Shown: one piece after another, positions 25,601-37,600 of the stretch | Layout of the letters: each line of letters starts with the position of its first letter | Numbering within the stretch: position 1 is the stretch's first letter | Assembly: GCA_036244855.1 (NCBI GenBank) | Contig: BQKZ01004423.1 | Span: 1 to 64,000 of the forward strand | DNA: 64,000 bases | Direction: 5' to 3' | Source: Temnopleurus reevesii | Lineage: Eukaryota > Echinodermata > Echinoidea > Temnopleuroida > Temnopleuridae | Made by a program: the position numbers and the translations under genes | Notes under the pieces: generated by a model | Databases searched by the model: none | The model's input: the letters and a program-made list of their open reading frames with translations, nothing else | What the model was told of the DNA's origin: nothing

Positions 25601-28600
25601 CCATACTTAAAGAATTAATGGATTGAAAAGTCAAAACTAGGGTCTGTGATCAAAGACTACATTAAAATGTGTGGGAGTGAATCAGAGGTGAATGACACAT
25701 TTCGAACACCTTTAGATGTTTTGGAGATCACGTATTTGCCAGACCGCAAATTTCAAAAGAAAAGGGCATGACTTCTTGGCAATTCTACTCCATTTTTTAA
25801 AGTAAATATGGAAGGTATTTTGTAATAAAGCAAATTTACAATGTATTCCATCAATAATAGACTCTGAAATTCAATATGTATTCTACTTTCCTGTAATGTA
25901 TAATGATAAAGATAAAAACACAGTATTTACATGTTTCTGATGAAGCCAGTGTGGCTAGCTGTGATTAAAAGTGTAGCATATGCCTACGTGATTTATAATT
26001 TCTAAAAATGTCTGGTTTATAGAACAAATATTCACTACACAATTCCAATGAATCTAGATTAATACAACTGAAAGCTTGTCATCAAACATGTATCATCTTC
26101 TCTTTATGAGCTTGGCTCTCCAGTATAGCAATAGGTACATGTTACCAGACCTGGGTCGAGTGCAGCAAATTGTGAATGAATTACTTGATAGAGGAAATAA
26201 ACACCATTTCAACTGTGACCCTCTCTCTGGAAGGCCCAAGTCAGATCCACTATATAACAACGCTTGTATTTCAGCAATATGAGGTTTGCTTGATAATCCT
26301 ACGGTCACATACAATAATTGTCAATTCTCTTCCAGATGACAAATGCTTTCATCACAAGCCAATAAGTAAGTCATCACAAGTTTTTCTCTCTCTTTTTTAT
26401 CATATCATATTTGAGGGTTGCAGAAAAAAAATATTATCCAAGTATGGGTATTTGTATGTAGGCTTACCAACATGATGTTCAGTGTATGCCACACTTCTCT
26501 GCGTCTCGATAGACCCAAAATCATTCAATGAAAATTCATCTTGTACAATCATTTTCTCAATACAAAATTCATACACATCTATTATCATTAGAGAATATTC
26601 AGAACTGAAATTTCTAATGGCACTGTCCTTGACAATCATGATTATAATGATGGATTTGTAAATTAAAAATTTGAGTGAATTTTAAAGGTTGCCATAACAA
26701 TTCCACCTCCATCTGGCCTACCCATTGAACACAAAAGAAACCAATATTTTAATTTCCCTTTAATAACATGGACACAAAGAACCCTTGTATGACTAATTTT
26801 TACAAACATTCACTTACAAAAATATTAATATATTAAATCACACAGCCCATTGCACACATAAATTTGCTGACTTCTGTCTAACCCATCAAATTTACGAATA
26901 TTCATGAAAGTTCTGAAAAGAATGAAAGAAAAATTCCACAAATTGAAAGCGGCAGGGCAACAAACATCCATTGTACTGTAAATTCGTGAGGGAAGTTCGA
27001 AACATCCCTCGTCTAATGCGACCTCAGACAAAACCAATTTTCAAAGCCTCAAACCACATGTTTTTTACATTTGACAAGGGGTGCGTTGGTTGTTCACCCC
27101 TACTTAGTAGGGGATAGAAGCGCAACCAAGTGGTTTTGCGGTCAGTGCTTCAATCAGACAATTATAGAANGTCTCCTGTGTCTGTAGGTATTTGATGTAT
27201 TCTTGATGTACTTTAGCTCGCTGGTTTCTGATTGGATGATTGTCTGTCCCTGGGGCGCCCTCTAGTGCCATGCGGATCTTGTGGGAGGTCGAGCGGAAGT
27301 TGTTGTTCATCTGTTGTACCTGTGTATCGAAGGGAATATTAAGGGAAAATAAAAATGTAAATTATGACAAATGTAATGATTAAGAAATGAATAATCATTC
27401 ATTGAGAAATCTTTTTCATTATTCATTGTGTTCAGCGTTATGATTGCAGGTTATAAATCAAACATGATCATTTTTGCAGTAATGTTTGCGTATTAGAATC
27501 AAGAAAGCATTAAGAAAGAATGCTTTGGAACAACAATTTGGAATAACAATTCTTGTTAAAGCTTGTTCAATGAGTAAATCACACACTCAGGTACAACTTA
27601 CTGTATTTCCTGAAAAAAATTTCATCAGAGATGGTGAGAGTATCAATGTAAATGAAATTACAATAAACCCACATTTTAAAATGAATTATTACAATCATAC
27701 TTTCTTCCCTCCCCCATTCAAATAAAAAAGTACACCTAATTTCCAGATATTGATTCACGATTTCTTCAGTAGCAATTACATTGTTTAAAGAAATATTACT
27801 CTAAAGTATGATGTGACACAGAGAAATCAAATTTTATCCTTACCATATTCAGATGCATTTTCCTGATCTGTTTGAGTTGCATACGGAGGTCTGTGCTACG
27901 ATGCTTGAGCACCATGGCGCTACGTTGGACGTTCACACCAGCCGGATGTGGCTGTCCTCCCGGTCTACCAGCCAGGCTAGTCCCCGGGTGCGAGGAGGGT
28001 CGAGGAGACTGGGGCCCAGGGGGTCTCCCTTGCTGCTGCTGGGGGGTTGGGGTTCTGGATATTTGTTGCTGTGGAGTGGGTGTTCTGGGTTGTTGTGGAT
28101 GTTGCTGTTGTTGTGGTTGAGGTTGTTGCTGGTGTTGGGGAGTTGGTGTTCGGGCTTGCACTGGGGTAGAGTCTAGGCAGGAAAAAAATAGTCTAATGAG
28201 AACATTTTTTTTTACAACATAAGGAATGAGAGAGAGAGAAAAGAAGAGAGGAGAAGAGAGATACACCTAGAAATACAATCAGACAGCTATAAATAAAAAG
28301 ACAATTGAATACCAAAATTTAAAAGATAGACAAAATTGATACAAAGTCTATCTCTTCCAAAGTTCTCCTTTTCTTGAATATCATCTCCCATTCAATATAT
28401 CAAGATATGCATCAATGAATCAATGGACTGCATATAATTTGACAAAAAAACAATTGTGTTTTATATTGCAATATCCAGCAAATCAATAAGCCCAAAACTT
28501 ATCCTTACAATCCCATTCAGACAGTCCTTAAATAGATTTGGGATACGATTATATACCTGTTCTCAAAGGTGGGGCTGGTCGATCCCCTGGCGGTCTTTGA

Positions 28601-31600
28601 GCAGCATCCTGGAATATAAGCAAATAGTACAATTCAATTCATTAGGTGAAATTGGGTATTCTGCCCTCTTGCATTTAAACATACATTATGGAATGCAATA
28701 TTCTAAATGTGCAGTCGTGATTATAGGAGGAAAAGTAAAGTTGCACAAGACAGAATCAAGCTTCAAAATCTTAAGCGTAATAATTTGGTCATTCTTTTGA
28801 AGCTCCTATCTTCAAATTATCCCTTAATTTTATTTTTATGTAAAAACAACGTTGACTGTAGAAATTAATAATAGGAAACAAAGATTCAGTATCAATTGGA
28901 TAATAATGTGCAAAATCAATTTTGATGGCAGCAGTGGGATTGGGAGATCCTTTGAGAACTAGCCCATTGACTAGCACACAGAGTAAAATTGGCATATAAT
29001 TTGTATAGGGAATATCCTTAATCTGTAGAAAACACATTTAAGTGATGAGGATGGTTAGAATATAATTACATCTTTTTAGAGTATAAAAATTGTGTCACCT
29101 ACTAATCATAACAAGGTATGTCTAACAATATTTTCAAATATTATGCATGCCAGTGACTGGCAGAGGTAGAGGGATAGAGAGAAAGAGATGGTCAATGGCA
29201 GCACTAAACAACAACAATATAAAACTTGTAAACAATTACCTGTGGAGAGCGCCCTTGTCTTTGTGGCGTACCATTGTGCGTCCCGATGACTGAACGAACC
29301 ATGCCGGCAAGATTGGCTATCTGCTGCTCCATCGCAGAGATCCTTTCGCTATCAAAGAATTTGTTTTAATAACAGTCATTATTTGATATAGCAGCAAAAT
29401 ATATCAGTCATCATCGATATACATACACCAAAGACTATGGGGTGTTGTTCAAAAGTTGCAATTGATTGCAAATCAACTGCAAATCAGTCGCAAATTGTAT
29501 CGTGCATTTTCATTCGCGCATGATATGCACTTCTAACAAAACGCACATAAAACAATGATTTTGATTGGCACGTTCCAATCAACTGCAACTTGCTATCAAT
29601 TGCAACGTTTGAACAAAACCCCCCTATGAATGATATTAGGGTATAGACAATTAAAATTATTAAAAAAATTCTGTGAAAATGAAATGGGAAATTTAATAAT
29701 GATCATTTAACACAAATACAGGCGAATGGAAATAAAATGGGGAAAAAATAGGATAAGTGGAAAGAAATATGGGGACCACTTTTAATGGAGACACTTATTA
29801 TTTTGAAAAATAAAAAATGACAACAAGTGAGAAAATTGACAAAGTTAAACACTGAAGGATCACCAATGAACTTGAAGTCAAATGTTACATTTTAGAAAAG
29901 CCCATTAATGAAATGATACACAAAATGATAGCAAAAAATCTTTACGCAAGTTTGGCAACTCTTATTAATTCAACAGATCACAACACTACATAAGTTAAAG
30001 AGCAGCATTTCAATGATTTTTTACAAAAATTATATAACCATTCATTTCATATACAACTTGTTTCTGATGTATGCTTAAATTGTATTTGTCACTTAAACAC
30101 CAGCATTGCATTTAGCTTTCAAATTTTGTTTTCATGCTAAAAAATAACAAACAAGCCAATTTTTAAAATACCCCAATACTCTTAGTTTGATATATTATGC
30201 TTACACCCAGAAAATCTCCTTTTTCACGGATTTCAAACAAAAGTGTCATCTTTCTAAATAATGCCCTTAGCCGAGTACACCTGCAATGCCCAATACTTCT
30301 GCCATACCATGGGCCTGTAACATAAAGGAGATACGATAAACTGAAAATTAATCGTATCTTTATGGTACACGTTTTGCCATAGACTTACGATTAATATTTA
30401 TCGTAAGTTTAATTGCATCTTTTATGTTACAGGCCCCATAATACATTTGGTACCATGACCACAATCCTACTAACCCAACCACATCTTAATACTGAGCATT
30501 TGCTTTACAACGCGGGCACTCTTTTAAAAAGTTAGATCTCTGGGCGACCAAATGGAAGTTAATATGCTCTGGAATAGAAGTGAAAAAGATAATTACTTTA
30601 TTTGATAATTAAACCTTGTTTGTAGAAGCATTTACAATCATTTTGTCTAGAAAACAACAACCTTTGCAAATGCTTTAATGACCGTTTTGGCCGTCCATAA
30701 ATTTAACGTTGTAAATAGCGGTCGCTTTGCAAAATGAAAGCCCAGTAATATCTGTTACAAACCATAATACCCTACAGTGTCATATCCCGACTACAGCACA
30801 ACCCTAATACCCGCTTGCACCCAAGTACCCCTTACACCATTTATACCACTACCCTTCCCTAATACGTTATCGAAACCCCAATACAGCGAAACCTCTTTAT
30901 AACGAGGTCCTTGGGACCATGAAAATGACCTTGTTATATCAGGTTCCTCACAATATGAGGGTAAAAAAACAAAGAACTATGAAGAACTGGGACCAATCAA
31001 ATCACCTTGATATAACAGGTATCTCACTATATCCGACCTCTTTATAACGAGGTTCCACTGTATCTCTATCCTGCCAGATTAATCCTACCTTTCCCTTAAA
31101 CACCTACCACAACTTGTTACCTCATCATTGCCAAATTGCCTACCGACCTTAACACATTGACCACTGGAACCGGTTAGGTCCTGCACAAAGTCTATGAGAA
31201 TCACAGAATTAAATAGTCAATGGGTCAAGTGGAGACTGGCAGGTGTACAAGGAGCACCTAATATACAGTTCCAACCCCCTAATAACCCCACCATGCTTCC
31301 ACATCAAACACGTATTCCACAGCCTACCTTGTGCCTTCCTCCCCTGGCGGGAGTCTGTTGGGAGTACGAGGGGCAGGCTGGGAGAAAGGTCGAGCACCAG
31401 GGTGGACGCCAGGTCTCGCTCCAACAGCGCCCTCTGTTGATGGAGCGCTTTGAGGTCTAGGGAAGGATTAGTAAACACAAACGCAGAAGCAGTTGGATTT
31501 CGTACAAGCATGCCAAGCATCAATACCAATATTATAACATTTACATAATAAACACTCAAATATATGGGTTAAAAGGTTAGATTTAGAAACCATTGTTATG

Positions 31601-34600
31601 ATAACACAATATAAACTATTTCCGTAAAATAAAGTGGGTGATAGATAATAGATCCGTACGCCATGTATTTGACTTTGCAGACACAACAATCACAAGTTGG
31701 TACCGATTTTAATAGCATTTCAAAGGACTATTGAAACGGCATTTGACTTAATTTTTCGGAAATAGTTTATATTGCGTTTAATATCAAACCTTTGAACATA
31801 AAGAAATTTCAATTTACACATTACAAGCAACATATAATTTCAATTCCCAATCAACTTTGCATTGAAACAGTTGGCATTTTCATTAAAAACCATCTCAGTA
31901 GTAAATCACATGGACTTTTTACCAAAGTTAGTTTTGATCCATTCTTTCATTCCAACAGAAGCCAGCCTCACAAACCATTCAGGATTCCCTGACATAGCAA
32001 CATATCATGCATGCAAGCACCAAAATCAACACCTGATAGTTTTCATTTCTAATCCAACTTAGTTTATATTCAAGACAGGTCCATAAACTTAAGATGCCAA
32101 CCTTAAGGAATATGCATAAGGATAGAAATTAATATCACAAAACAGCTGATCCAAACGTATCTATAAACGTGCTTCATCTTATGAGAAAATAATTTGTTCA
32201 GCTGTTTGGTGATTCGTATTTCAATCTCTCTCCTTAGTCTGCAGGTAAAGACACTTGAAAAACTAAAGTTTTCCACAATGTACATAGTGCATAATCAAGA
32301 GTCTGCATTTTTAGACTACTTTACTTCATTCTGATGGCCTTGCAAATAGAAAAAGACAATGCAGCCTGTAATTTCAGACTCTGTATCATGCACTGTACAA
32401 AATGCAAGACCGAAGTCCAATAGTCTGTACCTAGAAGACCGATCTCTTTTCATGCATATTCACAGATGTTGGCATCTCTGCAATAAAGGAAGGGCGCAAA
32501 AAAAAATAACTTGAATAAATGATACTTGTAGGGAAATAGCACCTTTGATGATCCCTACATAATATACCCTATAATGCCTCGCTCACCTGCCATGGCTAAT
32601 CAAGGTGCCATCATGACTACCGTCTTTTTGAAGAGGGGGCTGCCGAGAACAGTCTTCACTTTAAAAGTGTTAATTTGGGGGTGAGTCCCAAGTCGAGGGG
32701 ATCACCTATATGGGGGTGACCCATTAAAAAACCAGTGATAAACCTTGCCTATATGCTCACCTGCCATGGCTAGTAAAGGTGCCATCGTGACTACCATGCC
32801 GCCTGAGAGGGGGCTGCCCCCGATGCTGTGGTCCCATACCATTGGGGATGGGCTGTCTCATCCCTGGGGCTCCGTTCCTTGGGAGGGTGCCATGCTGGGC
32901 TCCCTGGGGTCTGCCGGGTGGGGTCTGGTGGTGGTGCTGGGGTGGGGGGCCTCGCTGGCGGGGCTGACCGTTGGGCATGGGAGCTGACATCACCTGGTTC
33001 TGGATCACCTTTGTTACTGTAAAGTAAAGAGAACGAGTAAAATGATTTAATAACTTTACATTGATCATCATAGAAAAGCATGTGTATAATTTGTATGAAG
33101 TTATCTCTGCGTTATAAGTATCTAAAAGTTTTTATTGGGATTCAAAGCTGGCAAGATTTAATAATGTATTTTAGAAACAAAAGAAATTAGCAGAATTATA
33201 GAACCATAAAAGTAGATTAATATTTCAGAGCGATATATTCAAAAGAATTTCCCACTCTTTTTGCACTCACTTAAAGCTGAGTTAGTTGGTTTAATTCACA
33301 ATATGGTCAAGATCATGCTTTTTAATGTGGTCCTGTTCACTTGATCGCCGAAGGAGTGCAAGGAATCATTAGAACTTTTCAAGGAGGAAAATAATTGCTA
33401 GCTTTTAAACAAAATCTTACCTGGAGTTGTGCTCCTTGATACCATATCCCCACTGGATGGCCGACTGCCAGGCCTACTACCTCCATCCACCACCGATGGT
33501 CCACCCCTAGGGTGCTGGCGGGGCATGGTAGCACTCCCTCCTTGGGGCCTAGGGGAGCCCATACCACCCCCTCCACCACCATCATGCTGGGAGGGTGGGG
33601 GCATCCGACGAGGCATGGTGGCGCTCCCATGGGGGTGTTGCCCCTGGTTAGGGTGGGGTTGCCCTCGCCTCCCGTAGGGGCTCTGGGGGTGGGGTCCACC
33701 TTGTCCTTGGGGCCCCCTGGTGACTGGGCCACTCAGGGTAGCCCTCTCTGGAGTCATACGCTGGAAGGCTTGGGTGTGGGCTGCAGGCCGCTGGAGGGTT
33801 GCGCTTGAACGCTCCGGTACTCCGCGGCGGAAATTTTCCTAAAAGAGCACATAAAGAGGTGTGAAATCAATGAAAATTGGCAATATTACAATTTATCTAT
33901 AACATGGGAATCATTAATAATGCCATGATATATTTAATATATTTTTACATTTGGAAATATCTTTATTTGAATTGATTCAGTAATGTAATTATATACTATA
34001 CTATAGATTGAAATCTAACACACTTAGGGGGTGTTGCTCAAAAGTTGCTATTGATCGCAAGTTGCAGTTGATCGGAACGCGCCAATCAAAATCATTGTTT
34101 CATGCGCGTGTTGTTAAATGAGCATACCGTGCGCGAATGAAAATGCGCGTTACAATTGGCAAAGTTGCTGTAGTGATTTGCAGTTGATTTTGAGCAACAC
34201 CCCATTAGAGTGTGCTGCTAGTAAGTTTCAATTTATTGCCAATCAACTGCAAATCAGTTGCATATTCATTTCCATTCCTAAAATGTTTGCGGTTCTGACA
34301 AGAAGGGCATGAAACAATGATTTTAACTGTTATTTGCAATTGAGGACAACTTTCTTGCAACACCCATTGAAAGTTCTAATTCTATGGTCACAAATGTGGA
34401 GTATTGGTCATACTGTTCTTATAATCATACTGCTTTAATTGCTTGAAACAAATTTATTTGCTTCATCCCCAATATTCAAGGTATTTCTTCTTTTCTTCAT
34501 ATGACAAATGATAAACTGCACACTTTAATCATTTCAACCAATATCTTCCCTAAAATATATACAAGGGCAAGAAGAAAATTATTACCAGTGATTGCGATTG

Positions 34601-37600
34601 TGGCTTCTTCTCTGGAGAAGGGTTGAGGTTCCCTGCAGCTGGAGCCTGTTTGGCGCCCTCGCCCTCCATCGATTTGAAATGCATATTACGAGGGACCGTC
34701 ATGGTATTATATCGATTCTTCCTCACATCCCTCTTCTGGTGGTCGACCTCAGGTTCGGAGTAGTAGTCAAGTTCGACGGGGGTGGAGGTGGTGCTGCGAG
34801 GGGAGGAGGGGCCGGGGGCGTTGGGGTCCTCCACGAACCCAGGCTCGTAGATTTTCAGGACAGTGCGGTCTTGAATTTCGCTATGTAAAGGCAGATAGAT
34901 GTCATGATAAGTATCTATAATACTGCAAACATGATAAACAAACTTCAAAAGAAATATACCTTTTCCCACTTCCTTCGCGAGAGCAACGCATTATGTACAG
35001 ACAATTCCTTGCAGTAAGCTTTGTTGATTACAGCATGATCACGTTGCTGATCCAAATCAACAAGCTTTCTGAGTGCTAATCTTATTTTACTCTTTTTGGA
35101 TTGTAAATTATTATTCACATTTTACAACATTGTTAATTATATACTTGCAGATATCAAGAGCATCACAAACATCATAACCTTTTTTAGAGATGACTTGGCA
35201 TTGTTAAATATTACCTTTTAAAACATCTGGGAGTATATGATATTTTACTTTTGTAATAAAATTTTCGCTGCATCATTTCACTTACGCTGTATCCTCCAAT
35301 TCATAGAATATCTCTGTAGTTGGATCCTTGATATAGATCTTCCTGACAGGTTGTTCCAGCATCTCCATGTTGAGTTGCTTTGGGAATGCTCGGACGTACA
35401 GCGCCCTCACTGTGTCAATGCCGGTTACCTCGTTAGGCATTAGCCCTCGCTTGGTCTCGTTTTTGTACTGGAGATAGACGAGACCTGCAGAAAAGAAGAA
35501 AAAATGAAATTGTCCAATGCTGGTTAAACTGCACAATTTATAAATTATGTATCTTGAATCTTTTCCTATATACAAAAATCAAACATCATTTGGGGAATTT
35601 GTAGAAAGGAGGATGGGCAGACGAATGGAGAATGGGAATGAAGATAAATAAAAGTAGGGAAAGGAAGGAGAAATGAATGTATTATACACTTATATTTCAA
35701 GAAAAAGTTTCTTGATGCTGTTCAATATTTCACATAATAAGTTCAAGACTATTTAACTCTGTATAAAAAAAATGAAGAAGAGTTCACAACTCGATAAGAA
35801 TCAGCACTTCTCTTTGGTCTAATTGCTCTTATTTTATTTGGAGGAGAGGGCAAAGGCAACAGTAGAAGAGAATTTCTTCTCTACCTTGCGGTCTTTCTTT
35901 GGTCATATTAACCGCTGGCCTAATGACCGACATACTCCACTTTTGACGACCACCTCTTGAGGTGCCAGAAAAGAGAAGGGAAAAGGTACGGCACGAAAGG
36001 GAAGAAAGAGTAGCAGGCCAAAAAATTGAAAAATTGAAACACATTTCCTGTCTTACCTAGCGGCCTTTCTTTCGTCATATTGACCGCTGGCCTAATGACC
36101 GGCATGCTGGCTCTCAGACGACCAACTCTTGAGGTGCCAGAAAAGAGAAGGGAAAGATACGGCAAGAAAGGGAAGAAAGAGTAGCAGGCCAAAAACTTGA
36201 ACCACATTTTTTGTCTTACCCAGCGGTCTTTCCTTGGTCATATTGACTGCTGGCCTAATGACCAGCATCATGGACCTTAGATGACCAACTCTATCAAGAA
36301 GCCTATAAGAGGGAAAGAAGGCAATGAAAGTAGAGAGAGAACAAGACCAGCAAGGATAGCACACTTCTCTTTAGTTTTTATCTCAACTCTTACCTAGTGG
36401 CCTTTCTTTGGTCATGTTGACCGCTGGCCTAATGACCGGCATACTGGCCCTCAAACGACCCCCTCTTGTAAAGCCTGTCGCCTCTGTATTGATCTCCGAC
36501 ATGGTGTCCATATTATCCATGTTGTCTAGATCCGTCTCACAGAATACGCCATTGCTGATCGGTGCCTGAAAAATGGGAAAAGGGGGGGAATATGTTAAGT
36601 TATTGAGATCGACTGACATAATGGTAGGCTGCAATTTTCAGTAAATTTTTCACAATTTGGAAGATGTTTGATACTGATTTTGTCCATCTCTCTTGTCCTG
36701 GCAGTTACATTGTAATATACCAAAATTGAGGTTTGTTTGGAAGATGTTTGTACACAAGTCTGGAGGCATTAATAATCGAGAACTCTAGTTAATTCATGTT
36801 AATGAAATTAACAAAAAAATTACCACAAAAATTTTAACATATGTATATTTAGTTTATATGAATAATTGTTAACATTGAATAAAGACATAAACAGAAATAT
36901 ATGCACATCAAGTTTCTTCCTTGAAATTGTATAGAAATCATAATATTTATCTTATTGTTGTCAATTGGAAATATAACCATGTTTGATGTGTGGAATAACT
37001 ACATAAAAACACAGATGATTAAAAAGGAGGAAAAAAGATTTCAACAAAAAAATAAAAAAGGAGGAAAAGGGGTTGATGATTGAAGGAGAATAAGATGGAG
37101 GCTGTGGAGGCTGGGATATTAAGTGAAATTAGGAAATTAAGAAATTGTTCCTGTAGAAGGGAGGTAGAGAGAGAGAGAGAGGGAAAGAATAAAAGAAAAA
37201 ATGAGAGAAAGAAATGAGATTTGATGGGAGAGAGTGGGGTGGAGAGGGCGATGAGAATCTGCATTCTCCATGGGGAGCCAAACTCCATTCAGGCATCATG
37301 TATTGTGCTTCTGTTACCATAGCAATGCACCATTACATGAGAGCCATATGGAGATATTGTATACACTACGGGCCTATACAGTGCAGTGAATACATGAGTC
37401 TACAATTCATTTACATATTGCAATATGCGCAGCGCTGTAAACATATAATGTGTTTTTTATCCAAATAATCCAAATAATTACAAAATGTTGGCTGTACATG
37501 TCAATGACGTTCAAATGAATAAATTCCAAATTCCAAATTCCAATCAGAACAAAATGTTGGCTGTACATGTCAATGACGTTCAAATGAATAAATTCCAAAT

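Larger units (their letters stand above)
15122..27169. repeat. Duplicated segment, copy 1 (about 12.05 kb)
   Basis: From 15122 this stretch repeats almost base for base from 27171, introns and transposons included, carrying exons e12 (part) to e3. It ends at 27169, one base before the only N. The offset begins at +12049 and drifts through indels. The exact start inside e12 and the N at the join make an assembly artefact (two haplotypes in series) the likeliest cause. Confidence 0.95.

Noticed and set aside
26475..26640. Minus-strand open stretch ending SIETQRSVAYTEHHVG before a GT
   Set aside because: Its donor phase (1) fits neither e2 nor e3, it lacks a good acceptor and it shows no family similarity. 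Same for the counterpart near 39495.
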